From NCBI RefSeq assembly GCF_003339685.1, contig NZ_QPKI01000001.1, forward strand, positions 135,496-199,495: 64,000 nt of DNA, written 5' to 3'. Of the stretch, positions 17,144 through 29,713 are shown one piece after another; within the stretch, counting starts at the first letter, position 1, and every line of letters starts with the position of its first letter. Source of the DNA: Halomonas sp. DQ26W (GTDB lineage: Bacteria; Pseudomonadota; Gammaproteobacteria; Pseudomonadales; Halomonadaceae). The notes beneath the pieces were generated by a model, which saw nothing but the letters and a program-made list of their open reading frames with translations, made no database searches and was not told the DNA's origin. A program made the position numbers and the translations under genes.

Positions 17144-19825
17144 ATGCTTCTGCACCACTACCGTTTTGCACCGGATGAGTCGCTGTTCGATGCCGAGACA
17201 TTTCGCAGCGAACTGACCGCTAACCGTTCGCCCATCGCGCCCTTCAAGGCGGCACTCGGCGACATCCAGGCACGACTCGACGAACGCTTTCGCACCGGTG
17301 CCGACATTCGCGATCTGGTGCATGGCCGCGCCTGGTGTCTCGACCGCCTGCTCGCCATCGCCTGGGCACTACAGGCATGGCCAAACGACGATGTAGCACT
17401 GCTGGCCGTGGGCGGCTATGGACGAGGCGAACTGCATCCCCATTCGGACGTCGACCTGATGTTGCTGCTCGAGCACGACGACGACGAACCCTACCGGGAA
17501 CCGCTGACCGACTTCATCACCTTCCTGTGGGACATCGGCCTGGAGATCGGCCACAGCGTGCGCTCGCTCTCCGACTGCGCGCGTGAGGCCGAAGGCGACA
17601 TCACCATCATCACCAACCTGATGGAGTCGCGCACCCTGGTTGGTCCCGAGCGTCTGCGTGAGTCGATGAAGGCACGCATCGCCGCCGAGCGCATGTGGCC
17701 CGCCGACCAGTTCTTCGAGGCCAAGTGGCAGGAGCAGATCACCCGCCACCACCGCTTCAACAACTCCGAGTATCACCTGGAGCCCAACATCAAGAGCTCA
17801 CCGGGTGGGCTACGCGACATCCAAATGATTGGCTGGGTGGCCAAGCGCCACTTCGGCAGCCAGCGCTATGAGGACCTGGTGGCAAACGGTTTCATGAACG
17901 ACGCGGAGCTGCGCATCCTGAGCCAGGGCCAGGCCTTCCTGTGGCAGATACGCTATGCCCTGCACATGCTGACCGATCGCGCCGAGGACCGCTTGCAGTT
18001 CGATCATCAGCGCACCATCGCCGAGTTGTTCGGCTACCGCGACACTCCTGAGCGACTGGCCGTCGAACAATTCATGAAGCGCTATTATCGCCACGTCACG
18101 GCGTTGGCCGGGCTCAACGACATGCTGCTGCAGCACTTTGATGAAGCAATCCTTTGTAGCGGCGAGCGCCTGGAGTCGGTACCTCTCAACAACCGCTTCG
18201 AGATCGCAGGCGGTTATATCCAGGCCCGCAGCCGTGCGGTGTTCCGTGAACACCCCTCTGCCCTGCTCGAGCTGTTCCTGCTGATGGCCGAGCATCCCGA
18301 AATCGAGGGGGTGCGCGCCGACACCATCCGCCTGATCCGTGACCACCGGCACCAGATCGACGACCTCTACCGCGACGATGCCCGCCACCAGCACCTTTTC
18401 ATGTCGCTATTGCGCTCCAGCGGCAACGTGGCGCGCCAGCTGCGACGCATGAATCGCTATGGTGTGCTGGGCAAGTACCTGCCTGAATTCGGTCAGGCGG
18501 TGGGGTTGATGCAGCACGACCTCTTTCACATCTACACCGTGGATGCGCACACTCTTCGCCTGCTGAAGTTCATCCAATGTTTCCGCGAATCCGATGCCCG
18601 CGACGAGTTTCCCGTAGCGGCTGCCCTGATCCATCAACTGCCCAAGCTTGAATTGCTGTGGATTGCCGGCCTCTATCACGATATCGGCAAGGGCCGTGGC
18701 GGCGACCACTCGGTTCTCGGCGCCCGCGACGTGGAGCGTTTCGCCGAACGGCACGGCATGACGCTGCGCGACACGCGGCTGGTCGCTTGGCTGGTGGAGA
18801 ATCACCTACTGATGTCGATGGTGGCCCAGAAGCGTGACATCACCGACCCCGACGTGATCCGCGACTTTGCCCGGGTGGTGGGTGACGAAACGCGGCTGGA
18901 TCACCTCTACGTGCTGACGGTGGCCGATATCAACGCCACCAACCCCACGCTGTGGAACGGCTGGCGCGCCTCGCTGCTGCGCCAGCTCCACGCCGAAACC
19001 AAGCGTGCCCTGCGCCGCGGTCTCGACAACCCGCTGGATCGTGAGGAATGGGTAGGCGAGACCCGGAGCGAGGCACGCTCGCTGCTGGCCTCAGTGGGTG
19101 CCGAGCTGTCCCGGGTCGACCGGCTCTGGGAATCTCTGGGAGAGGATTATTTCCTCCAATATGCCCCCAGTGAGATCGTCTGGCAGACCATGGGCATCCT
19201 TGCCCACGGCGGCTCTCAGCTGCCACTGATCCTGATCAGCGCCCCCACCGACGACATGTCAGACGGCGGTACCAAGGTGTTCATCCACACCCGCTCGGTG
19301 GACGACCTGTTCGCCGCCACCGCCGCCGCCATGGAACAGCTGGGGCTCTCCATCCACGATGCCCGCATCGCCACCTCGAGTAATGACTGGACGCTCAACA
19401 CCTTCATCGTGCTCGACAGCCGCGGCGAGTCGATCCGCGACGCCGAGCGTATCGAGGCAATTCGCCGCCACCTGGTGGAAGAGCTCGACGACCCGGACGA
19501 CTATCCCCAGATCGTCACCCGCCACACCCCGCGCCAGCTACGTCACTTCCACGTCGCCACGGAAGTGCTGATCGAGCAGGACCCGGCCAATGAGCGCACC
19601 CTGCTGGAACTCACCGCCCCCGACCGGCCTGGGCTGCTGGCGCGGGTGGGGCGCATCTTCATGGAGCAGGACATCGCCCTGTCGGCGGCCAAGATCGCCA
19701 CCCTGGGGGAGCGGGTCGAGGACGTTTTCTTCATCACCGACAAGGGGGGGCTGCCGCTCACCGACCCCGAACGCCAGCAGCGCCTGCGCGAGCGGCTGAT
19801 CGAGGTCCTCGACGTTTCCGGCTAG
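17144..19825 (+). CDS. glnD: Bifunctional [protein-PII] uridylyltransferase/uridylyl-removing enzyme
   Basis: Glutamine sensor that adds or removes UMP on PII and so controls glutamine synthetase and NtrBC. The 893 aa have the full domain set. A nucleotidyltransferase domain carries GGYGRGELHPHSDVDLMLL (about residues 90-108). A central HD domain has LYHDIGKGRGGDHS (UMP removal). Two C-terminal ACT domains follow, the second starting LLELTAPDRPGLLARVGRIF. No key motif is missing. It probably shares an operon with map. Confidence 0.97.
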   Translation: MLLHHYRFAPDESLFDAETFRSELTANRSPIAPFKAALGDIQARLDERFRTGADIRDLVHGRAWCLDRLLAIAWALQAWPNDDVALLAVGGYGRGELHPHSDVDLMLLLEHDDDEPYREPLTDFITFLWDIGLEIGHSVRSLSDCAREAEGDITIITNLMESRTLVGPERLRESMKARIAAERMWPADQFFEAKWQEQITRHHRFNNSEYHLEPNIKSSPGGLRDIQMIGWVAKRHFGSQRYEDLVANGFMNDAELRILSQGQAFLWQIRYALHMLTDRAEDRLQFDHQRTIAELFGYRDTPERLAVEQFMKRYYRHVTALAGLNDMLLQHFDEAILCSGERLESVPLNNRFEIAGGYIQARSRAVFREHPSALLELFLLMAEHPEIEGVRADTIRLIRDHRHQIDDLYRDDARHQHLFMSLLRSSGNVARQLRRMNRYGVLGKYLPEFGQAVGLMQHDLFHIYTVDAHTLRLLKFIQCFRESDARDEFPVAAALIHQLPKLELLWIAGLYHDIGKGRGGDHSVLGARDVERFAERHGMTLRDTRLVAWLVENHLLMSMVAQKRDITDPDVIRDFARVVGDETRLDHLYVLTVADINATNPTLWNGWRASLLRQLHAETKRALRRGLDNPLDREEWVGETRSEARSLLASVGAELSRVDRLWESLGEDYFLQYAPSEIVWQTMGILAHGGSQLPLILISAPTDDMSDGGTKVFIHTRSVDDLFAATAAAMEQLGLSIHDARIATSSNDWTLNTFIVLDSRGESIRDAERIEAIRRHLVEELDDPDDYPQIVTRHTPRQLRHFHVATEVLIEQDPANERTLLELTAPDRPGLLARVGRIFMEQDIALSAAKIATLGERVEDVFFITDKGGLPLTDPERQQRLRERLIEVLDVSG

Positions 19826-19831
19826 CCGGGT

Positions 19832-19860
19832 TTGAGGCGAGCCTGGGCCTTCCCTATAAT
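19832..19860 (+). promoter_or_regulatory. Likely sigma-70 promoter for the dapC-yffB-dapD-dapE group
   Basis: TTGAGG (19832-19837), an exact 17-nt spacer and a perfect TATAAT (19855-19860), placed 6 bp after the glnD stop and about 84 bp before the dapC start. Confidence 0.6.
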
Positions 19861-19943
19861 CGGCGGTCTGCCCGCACGCCCGCAGTGCCGTGCCCTGCAT
19901 CAAAACGCGAATACGACGCCGCTCCACGACGCCCTGGACACCG

Positions 19944-21140
19944 ATGAATCCCGATCTCGACGCTCTCAAGCCCTACCCCTTCGAGAAGCTCGCCGCCCTG
20001 AAGGCCGGTGTGACGCCGCCCGCGGAGCTGGAACACGTGCCGCTGACCATCGGCGAGCCCCAGCACGCGCCCTTTGCCGGGGCACTGAAGACCCTGCACG
20101 AGCATCAGCTGGACTTCGCCCGCTATCCGGCCACCGCCGGCATGCCTGAACTGCGCCAAGTCATCGCCGACTGGGCCACGCGGCGTTTCGGCCTCGCAGG
20201 GCTCGATTCGGAATGTCAGGTGCTGCCGGTCAACGGCACCCGGGAGGCGATCTTCGCCTTCGTCCAGGCCGCCATTGACCGCACTCATCCGACCCGGATC
20301 GCGGTGCCCAATCCCTTCTACCAGATCTACGAGGGCGCCACCCTGCTTGCCGGCGGCCAGCCGCTCTACCTGGACTGCCGCGCCGAGACCGGCTTTCGCC
20401 CCGATTTCGATAGCGTGCCGGCCGAGACCTGGCGCGAGGTGCAGATCGTCTTTCTTTGTTCACCGGGCAATCCCACCGGCGCGGTGACGCCGCTGGATGA
20501 TTTCAAGAAACTCATTGCCCTGGCAGATCAGCACGACTTCATCATCGCCTCCGACGAGTGCTACTCCGAGCTCTACCTGGACGAGAGTGCACCGTCTCCG
20601 GGGCTGCTCGAGGCCTGCGCTGCCCTGGGCCGGCACGACTACCGTCGCTGCCTGGTATTTCATTCGCTCTCCAAGCGCTCCAATCTGCCGGGGCTGCGCT
20701 CCGGCTTCGTCGCCGGCGACGCCGGCCTGATAGCCCCCTTCAAGCGCTACCGCACCTACCATGGCTGCGCCATGTCGCTGCCGCTGCAGCACGCCTCGAT
20801 CACCGCCTGGAACGACGAGGCCCATGTGCGGACCAACCGAGACGCCTATCGCGAGAAGTTCGCCGCCGTCACCGAAATCCTCGCACCGGTGATGGCGTTT
20901 CCTGCCCCGGAAGCGAGTTTCTACCTGTGGCCGTCGGTACCGGGGGGCGATGACGAAGCCTTTACCCGGGCGCTATTCGCCGAGGAGCATGTCAGCGTAC
21001 TGCCCGGCTCCTATATGGGCCGAAAAATCAATGGTGAGAATCCCGGCGCGGGCAGGATCCGCCTGGCGTTGGTGGCCGAACTCGAGCCCACCGTGACAGC
21101 TGCCCACCGAATTCGCCGCTTCATTGAAAGGAGGGCATGA
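19944..21140 (+). CDS. dapC: Succinyldiaminopimelate transaminase
   Basis: PLP-dependent class I/II aminotransferase converting N-succinyl-2-amino-6-ketopimelate to N-succinyl-LL-diaminopimelate. It is 398 aa from the ATG at 19944 (MNPDLDALKPYPFEKL). It shows LTIGEPQHAPF, the PLP-binding ASDECYSELY block, and the Schiff-base lysine in FHSLSKRSNLPGLRSGF. The location between glnD and dapD/dapE, as in pseudomonads, supports the DapC assignment over a generic aminotransferase. Confidence 0.93.
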   Translation: MNPDLDALKPYPFEKLAALKAGVTPPAELEHVPLTIGEPQHAPFAGALKTLHEHQLDFARYPATAGMPELRQVIADWATRRFGLAGLDSECQVLPVNGTREAIFAFVQAAIDRTHPTRIAVPNPFYQIYEGATLLAGGQPLYLDCRAETGFRPDFDSVPAETWREVQIVFLCSPGNPTGAVTPLDDFKKLIALADQHDFIIASDECYSELYLDESAPSPGLLEACAALGRHDYRRCLVFHSLSKRSNLPGLRSGFVAGDAGLIAPFKRYRTYHGCAMSLPLQHASITAWNDEAHVRTNRDAYREKFAAVTEILAPVMAFPAPEASFYLWPSVPGGDDEAFTRALFAEEHVSVLPGSYMGRKINGENPGAGRIRLALVAELEPTVTAAHRIRRFIERRA

Positions 21141-21484
21141 TGCTTACCCTTTTCATGATCAAGAACTGTGATACCTGCCGCAAGGCGCGCAAGGCCCTGG
21201 ATGAGAAGGGCCTGCCCTATCAGGTTCACGACCTGCGCAAGGATGGCCTCTCGGCGGCCCTGCTCGAGCATATCCTCGCCCGAGTGCCGGTGATGGAAGC
21301 CCTCAATCGGCGCAGCACCACCTGGCGCAACCTTCCCGAGGAGGACAAGAAGGAGATCGACGCCAACAAGGCCCGAGCGCTGATCATGGCCAACCCCACG
21401 CTGCTCAAGCGGCCGCTGCTCGATACCGGCGACGACATCATTCTCGGCTATCGCGATGGCGACTACGACACCCTGAAGGGCTGA
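21140..21484 (+). CDS. ArsC/Spx-family thioredoxin-fold protein (YffB-like)
   Basis: A 114-aa thioredoxin-fold protein of the ArsC/Spx/YffB family, with KNCDTCRKARKALDEKG giving a CxxC at the helix start and PTLLKRPLLDTGDDIILGY near the end. Members beside dapD/dapE are common in proteobacteria. They are probably glutathione/thiol-dependent reductases, and an arsenate reductase role is not implied. Of two adjacent ATGs, 21140 has the better spacing from AGGAGG and overlaps the dapC stop as TGATG. Confidence 0.85.
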   Translation: MLTLFMIKNCDTCRKARKALDEKGLPYQVHDLRKDGLSAALLEHILARVPVMEALNRRSTTWRNLPEEDKKEIDANKARALIMANPTLLKRPLLDTGDDIILGYRDGDYDTLKG

Positions 21485-21519
21485 CGCCGACCTACCCTTA
21501 CCTGACACGAGGACACCCC

Positions 21520-22545
21520 ATGCTGAGCTTTGCTTTCGGAATCGGCACCCAGAACACCCAGGGCGACTGGCTGGAGATCTACTATCCCGCCCCCCTGCTC
21601 AACCCCGACGACAGCCTGGTCGACGCCATCGGCAAGGTGCTCGACGTCCCCGCCGGCAATGCCACGGTCAGCTTCCTGCCCGAGCACTGCGCCGCCCTGG
21701 GAGAAGCCCTCAAGGCCGCCGGCCATACCGCCCAGGCCGAGCTGGTCGACGCCTTTGCCGCCAGCCAGCGGCCGCTGGTCGCCATGTTCCTGGAGAGCGA
21801 CCTGCCGCCGCAGAGCGCACCCGAGGTCTATCTCAAGCTGCATCTGCTGTCGCACCGCCTGGTCAAGCCGCACCAGCTCGACCTGACCGGCATGTTCGGC
21901 CTGCTGCGCAACATCGCCTGGAGCAGCGAAGGCCCCATCGACATCGAGGAGCTGCCGGCCCGTCGTCTCAAGGCGCGGCTGGAGGGTCGCACCCTCTCGG
22001 TGGACTGTGTCGACAAGTTCCCCAAGATGACCGACTACGTGGTGCCCACCGGCGTGCGCATCGCCGACACCGCCCGGGTGCGCCTGGGTGCCTACCTGGG
22101 TGAAGGCACCACCGTGATGCACGAAGGCTTCGTCAATTTCAACGCCGGCACCGAGGGTCCGGGCATGATCGAGGGCCGTATCTCGGCGGGCGTCATGGTC
22201 GGCAAGGGCTCCGACCTGGGCGGCGGCTGCTCCACCATGGGCACCCTCTCCGGCGGCGGCAATATCATCATCAAGGTGGGTGAAGGCTGCCTGATCGGCG
22301 CCAACGCCGGTATCGGCATTCCGCTGGGCGACCGCTGCACCATCGAGGCCGGGCTCTACATCACCGCCGGGGCCAAGGTCACCCTGCTCGACGACCAGAA
22401 CCAGGAGGTCAAGACCGTGGCCGCCCGCGAACTCGCCGGCCATGACGACCTGCTGCTGCGTCGCAATTCACAGAACGGCCGCATCGAGTGCCTGACCAAC
22501 AAGAGTGCCATTGCACTCAACGAGGCGCTGCATGCCCACAACTGA
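21520..22545 (+). CDS. dapD: 2,3,4,5-tetrahydropyridine-2,6-dicarboxylate N-succinyltransferase
   Basis: Succinyl-CoA-dependent acylation opening the succinylase branch of DAP/lysine synthesis. The 341-aa protein has an N-terminal domain and then a left-handed beta-helix ([40 protein letters not shown]). It resembles the longer pseudomonad/actinobacterial-type DapD (about 340 aa) rather than the 274-aa E. coli type. An AGGA site precedes the ATG, and dapE overlaps its 3' end by 14 nt. Confidence 0.95.
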   Translation: MLSFAFGIGTQNTQGDWLEIYYPAPLLNPDDSLVDAIGKVLDVPAGNATVSFLPEHCAALGEALKAAGHTAQAELVDAFAASQRPLVAMFLESDLPPQSAPEVYLKLHLLSHRLVKPHQLDLTGMFGLLRNIAWSSEGPIDIEELPARRLKARLEGRTLSVDCVDKFPKMTDYVVPTGVRIADTARVRLGAYLGEGTTVMHEGFVNFNAGTEGPGMIEGRISAGVMVGKGSDLGGGCSTMGTLSGGGNIIIKVGEGCLIGANAGIGIPLGDRCTIEAGLYITAGAKVTLLDDQNQEVKTVAARELAGHDDLLLRRNSQNGRIECLTNKSAIALNEALHAHN

Positions 22546-23698
22546 GCCCCTCTCCCCGACCCTGGCGCTGGCCATCGAGCTGATCCGTCGCCCGTCGGTG
22601 ACGCCCGACGACCTGGGCTGCCAGGCGTTGATGATCGAGCGGCTCGAGCGCATCGGCTTCCATGTCGAGCAGCTGCCGTTCGGGGACGTGGAGAACTTCT
22701 GGGCGACACGCGGCCATCACGGCCCGATGCTGGCCTTCGCCGGCCATACCGACGTGGTGCCGAGCGGCCCTCATGTGCACTGGGACTACCCGCCCTTCGA
22801 GCCCTGCATCGACGATGAGGGGATGCTCCGGGGGCGAGGAGCCGCCGACATGAAGGGCAGCCTGGCGGCGATGATCACCGCCGCCGAGCGGTTCGTTGCG
22901 GCCCACCCCGACCACCACGGCAAGATCGGCTTCCTGATCACCTCCGACGAGGAAGGGCCGGCGGTGGACGGCACCCGCGCCGTGGTCGAGCACCTGCGCG
23001 AGCGCCACGAGCGGCTCGACTACTGCGTGGTCGGCGAACCCTCCTCCACCGACGAACTCGGGGACGTGATCAAGAACGGTCGGCGCGGCTCGCTGGGCGG
23101 CGTGCTGCACATCAGGGGCAAGCAGGGCCACGTGGCCTACCCGCACCTGGCGCGCAACCCCATCCATCAGGCCATGCCGGCACTGGACGCCCTGGTGCGG
23201 GAACACTGGGATGCGGGGAACGACTTCTTTCCCGCCACCAGCTTCCAGATATCCAATATCCGCGCGGGCACCGGCGCCACCAATGTGATTCCCGGTGACG
23301 TGGAGGTGATCTTCAACTTCCGCTTCTCCACCGAAGTGACCCATGAGCAGCTGCGCGAACGCACCGCCGCCATACTCGACGGCTTCGGCATCGAGTATCA
23401 TATCGACTGGACGCTGAACGGCGAGCCCTTCCTGACACCCGAAGGGGAGCTGGTGGAAGCCGCCCTCCACGGCGTCGAGGCGGTACTCGGCCGCACGCCG
23501 GCGCTCTCGACCTCCGGCGGCACATCGGACGGACGCTTCATCGCCACCCTGGGCAGCCAGGTGGTGGAGCTGGGGCCACGCAACGCCACCATCCACCAGG
23601 CCAACGAACGCGTCCTGGCCGCCGACCTCGACGAGCTCAGCCGGATCTACGAAGCGATCCTGGCCAGGCTCTTCGTCAACGGCACCGCCCAGCCCTGA
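22532..23698 (+). CDS. dapE: Succinyl-diaminopimelate desuccinylase
   Basis: Dinuclear zinc M20 amidohydrolase releasing succinate from N-succinyl-LL-DAP. The 388-aa product has [12 protein letters not shown] (His ligand), [14 protein letters not shown] (Asp bridging), the [12 protein letters not shown] catalytic Glu region, VVGEPSSTD and a C-terminal [11 protein letters not shown] with HQANERV. Start at ATG 22532 ([20 protein letters not shown]) inside the dapD end, so translation is coupled. Confidence 0.97.
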   Translation: MPTTEPLSPTLALAIELIRRPSVTPDDLGCQALMIERLERIGFHVEQLPFGDVENFWATRGHHGPMLAFAGHTDVVPSGPHVHWDYPPFEPCIDDEGMLRGRGAADMKGSLAAMITAAERFVAAHPDHHGKIGFLITSDEEGPAVDGTRAVVEHLRERHERLDYCVVGEPSSTDELGDVIKNGRRGSLGGVLHIRGKQGHVAYPHLARNPIHQAMPALDALVREHWDAGNDFFPATSFQISNIRAGTGATNVIPGDVEVIFNFRFSTEVTHEQLRERTAAILDGFGIEYHIDWTLNGEPFLTPEGELVEAALHGVEAVLGRTPALSTSGGTSDGRFIATLGSQVVELGPRNATIHQANERVLAADLDELSRIYEAILARLFVNGTAQP

Positions 23699-23706
23699 GG
23701 GTTCGC

Positions 23707-24093
23707 ATGACTGACTACCCGGATATCGAGATCTACCTGGCCAAGGCTCCGCTGGAAGCACTCAATGCCTGGCTCGGTGAGCGGCTGGACTGTGCTCCGC
23801 TGAGTGAGGCTGGGCGCAAGCAGTGGCAGACCCGTGGCCACCACGACGGCCATGGCGTGCCAATCCTGCTGGTGGAGAAGGCCGCAGACGGCTACGCCAG
23901 CCTGTGGTTCGACAGCGCTCACACGCCTTGGCCGCGAGACTGCGACTGCGCACGGGAAGCCGCCGCCCGCCTCGACTGCGAAGTGCGCTGCTCGCTGGGC
24001 AGCTGGCAGCCCGGCGACGACCCCGACCGCTTCTGGCGCGTTCTGCCCGACGGCAGCGAAGCGCTCATTGAATGGCCCGACTCCGGCCAGTGA
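23707..24093 (+). CDS. Conserved small protein of unknown function
   Basis: A 128-aa soluble acidic protein starting MTDYPDIEIYLAKAPLEALN, with many Trp residues (including LWFDSAHTPWPRDCDCAREA and FWRVLPDGSEALIEWPD). It lies 8 bp after dapE, with GAGGG upstream of its ATG, and is closed by a strong hairpin, so it is the last gene of the dap operon. I do not recognise a domain. The pattern of conserved-looking Trp/Asp/Cys suggests a folded protein, but no function can be assigned. Confidence 0.75.
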   Translation: MTDYPDIEIYLAKAPLEALNAWLGERLDCAPLSEAGRKQWQTRGHHDGHGVPILLVEKAADGYASLWFDSAHTPWPRDCDCAREAAARLDCEVRCSLGSWQPGDDPDRFWRVLPDGSEALIEWPDSGQ

Positions 24094-24101
24094 GCCAAAC
24101 G

Positions 24102-24129
24102 ACATCGCCCCGCAGGTGCGGGGCGATGT
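24102..24129 (+). terminator. Terminator after the dap operon
   Basis: Perfect 13-bp inverted repeat ACATCGCCCCGCA (24102-24114) / TGCGGGGCGATGT (24117-24129) immediately after the last gene of the operon. Only a short T-run follows. Confidence 0.7.
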
Positions 24130-24211
24130 TATGAAAGACTTGAAACTGCGGTGTCTACAAACTAGAAGCTGCCGAGCGGCACCACAAACCTCGCGAAAGC
24201 CGGCGAGCGAA

Positions 24212-24296
24212 GGTCAGACCAGGCAAAAATCGACGAAAAGACGGAGTTTACTTTAGTAAATGAGTACTTTAAGTCGATTTTTAACGCAGTATGACC
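24212..24296. repeat. Nested long hairpin after the cold-shock gene
   Basis: Three nested inverted repeats share one centre: GGTCA/TGACC (24212-24216, 24292-24296), AAAAATCGAC/GTCGATTTTT (24225-24234, 24273-24282), and TTTAC/GTAAA (24247-24251, 24256-24260). The composition is AT-rich against a GC-rich background. The A5/T5 ends make it terminator-like on both strands, fitting the convergent genes on either side. Confidence 0.6.
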
Positions 24297-24318
24297 GAGC
24301 GCAGCCGCTTTTCTCCGC

Positions 24319-24783
24319 CTAAGTAATGACGGTGACGTCGTCGGCCTGAAGCCCCCTCTCATTCTCGATCACGTAGTAACGCACCTTCTGCCCCTCGGCC
24401 AGGGTCCGATGCCCACGGCCGCGAATGGCGCGAAAGTGCACGAAGACGTCTTCCCCACTGTCACGCTTGATGAAGCCGTACCCTTTGTTGACATTGAACC
24501 ACTTGACCTCGCCGATCTCGCGATCGTCATTCTCGACATCGGTGATGGCAGCCAACTGTGGACTCACGCCATGCACGAATAGCGTGGCAATCAGCAATAG
24601 CAGGAAGACAGCTGCCAGCGTGGCAAAATAGACCGCCGCGACACCGCCGACTTCCAGAGCGGCAAGAAGCTGGCGCGATGTATCGCCACCGATAAAATAG
24701 ATGAACAGGGCAATCAGCAGCGGCGCCGGAGCAGCCAGAAGCAGACTGACGAAAGTGCAACGAAACATAACCTTGCGATTCAT
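24319..24783 (-). CDS. Membrane protein with C-terminal cold-shock domain
   Basis: The 154-aa product starts MNRKVMFRCTFVSLLLAAPA. Two hydrophobic segments (about residues 6-30 and 42-68) precede a complete cold-shock domain (about residues 85-150) with both RNA-binding motifs, KGYGFI (RNP1) and VFVHF (RNP2), in GEVKWFNVNKGYGFIKRD. With two helices the domain would face the cytoplasm if both termini are inside (inference). The start at ATG 24783 avoids a non-conserved leader. It may be an RNA chaperone tethered at the membrane; no function is shown by the sequence alone. Confidence 0.85.
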   Translation of the reverse strand: MNRKVMFRCTFVSLLLAAPAPLLIALFIYFIGGDTSRQLLAALEVGGVAAVYFATLAAVFLLLLIATLFVHGVSPQLAAITDVENDDREIGEVKWFNVNKGYGFIKRDSGEDVFVHFRAIRGRGHRTLAEGQKVRYYVIENERGLQADDVTVIT

Positions 24784-24886
24784 GGATCCGTGATGCTCAC
24801 TTGTTGTGGTGAAATGGAAAAACAATGAAACGGAGTGTCAGATGACGACAAGGCACACGGCCACATCGCCCGACGAAGGTGTCACG

Positions 24887-25165
24887 ATGAACAGAGACAC
24901 ACAGCGCAACGATTCTAGCATGAGCCCCGATCAGACGTCCGCCTGGCTGTTATCGCGCCTGGAGGCGCTGGAAAGCCGCATTGCTCACCAGGAGCACTGG
25001 CTGGATACGCTGGACGAAGCCGTGGCGGCACAGGAGAAGCGCCTGACGCAGCTGGAGAGGATCAACGGCGTGATGCAGCAGAAGCTGCGCGACCAGCAGC
25101 AGGCGCTGCAGGAGGTCGATATGGCGTCACCCCGCCCGGAAGACGAGGTGCCGCCGCATTATTGA
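24887..25165 (+). CDS. slyX: SlyX-family protein
   Basis: Small coiled-coil protein of unknown function. The core SRLEALESRIAHQEHWLDTL, the following heptad-rich helix with EKRLTQLERINGVMQQKL, and the C-terminal PPHY are typical of SlyX. The ATG at 24887 (GAAGGTG upstream) gives 92 aa. An ATG at 24842, also with a GGAG site, would give 107 aa, so the N-terminus is uncertain. It is divergent from the membrane cold-shock gene. Confidence 0.8.
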   Translation: MNRDTQRNDSSMSPDQTSAWLLSRLEALESRIAHQEHWLDTLDEAVAAQEKRLTQLERINGVMQQKLRDQQQALQEVDMASPRPEDEVPPHY

Positions 25166-25215
25166 CCCAGTGTCGGAGCAAGAAAAGTATTGGCGGTGCC
25201 ATCAAGGCAAGCGGC

Positions 25216-25311
25216 GCCGGGGAAAGGCCGAAGAGGAGGTCTTTTTCCAGGGACGGAAAAAATAGCGCCCAGGGAGGGGTTTACAGCGCCTCCTCAAAGG
25301 CCTTTCGCCGG
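25216..25311 (+). repeat. Structured intergenic repeat, copy B
   Basis: The outer stem is GCCGGGGAAAGGCC (25216-25229) with GGCCTTTCGCCGG (25299-25311), one mismatch. The inner stem is GAGGAGG (25233-25239) / CCTCCTC (25289-25295). Hairpin 1 is TTTTTCC/GGAAAAA (25242-25248, 25255-25261). Hairpin 2 is CCCA-GGGA-GGGG (25268-25279). It sits in the convergent gap between slyX and trxB. Confidence 0.75.
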
Positions 25312-25382
25312 ACAAGCCGCGGGCTGATACCGCAAAGCCTATCCTTGGCTCTTTTACGGCAGCACGTATTCACCTCGTGTCG

Positions 25383-26402
<1,020 letters not shown>

Positions 26403-26480
26403 CTAGCGCCGGACCCCCGGAAGCAAAGAGGACCATTGTAGCAGCCCAATCCCCGGGGTGGCGCATCCCGCGCCGACCCG

Positions 26481-26690
26481 CTAGAGGACCTCGTCGTCAC
26501 GCCCCACCAGGACATCCTCCAGTTCACCATCGAAGGGTGAGACGACAATGCGCAGCTGGATGGGTGCGCAGCAGTAGGGGCAGTCCTCCCAGGTTTCGTG
26601 ACTCCCCTGGGAGACATCCACTAGCAGTTCGAAGGGCATATTGCAGTAGGGGCAGTGAACCGATCGCGTATCGAGGCGCTCTTCATTCAT
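26481..26690 (-). CDS. CPXCG-motif cysteine-rich protein
   Basis: A 69-aa protein with two CPYC pairs, VHCPYCNMPFELLVD and EDCPYCCAPIQLRI, that should bind one zinc ion (zinc ribbon). It matches the small CPXCG cysteine-rich family found next to many gammaproteobacterial housekeeping genes. The exact role is unknown. The ATG at 26690 is preceded by GGAG at good spacing; an ATG four codons earlier is less likely. Confidence 0.85.
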   Translation of the reverse strand: MNEERLDTRSVHCPYCNMPFELLVDVSQGSHETWEDCPYCCAPIQLRIVVSPFDGELEDVLVGRDDEVL

Positions 26691-26846
26691 GGTGGACTCC
26701 ATTAGTCAGCCGCATTTCCCGGCACTCTCTGTCCGAAACAGTGGGCAGTGCTTGAAAGCGGGACCTATGATGACCATGTGTTAACCATATAGGATCGATC
26801 ACTTCCCGCGAAGGGCGCAAGGTGAATGGAGAAGGAGAGCACTACC

Positions 26847-29594
<2,748 letters not shown>

Positions 29595-29629
29595 CGGCAT
29601 GTGACCCGTCCTGAAGAGCCGAGGAAGAG

Positions 29630-29663
29630 ACATGACCCCACCGGGAGGCCGGTGGGGTCATGT
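29630..29663 (+). terminator. Terminator after acnA
   Basis: Perfect 15-bp stem, ACATGACCCCACCGG (29630-29644) / CCGGTGGGGTCATGT (29649-29663), with a GAGG loop. It lies between two convergent genes and may serve both. Confidence 0.7.
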
Positions 29664-29713
29664 CATCCTGCGCTCGGGTTCTTTGTCAGTTTGCCTATCG
29701 CATACCGGAAGAA

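Noticed and set aside
21140..21484. Arsenate reductase for an arsenic-resistance system
   Set aside because: The thioredoxin-fold family matches, but the gene sits in a dap operon with no ars genes; the YffB-like assignment is safer.
26703..26846. acnA promoter TTGAAA/TATGAT
   Set aside because: The hexamers are recognisable, but the spacer is only about 8 nt, too short for a sigma-70 promoter.
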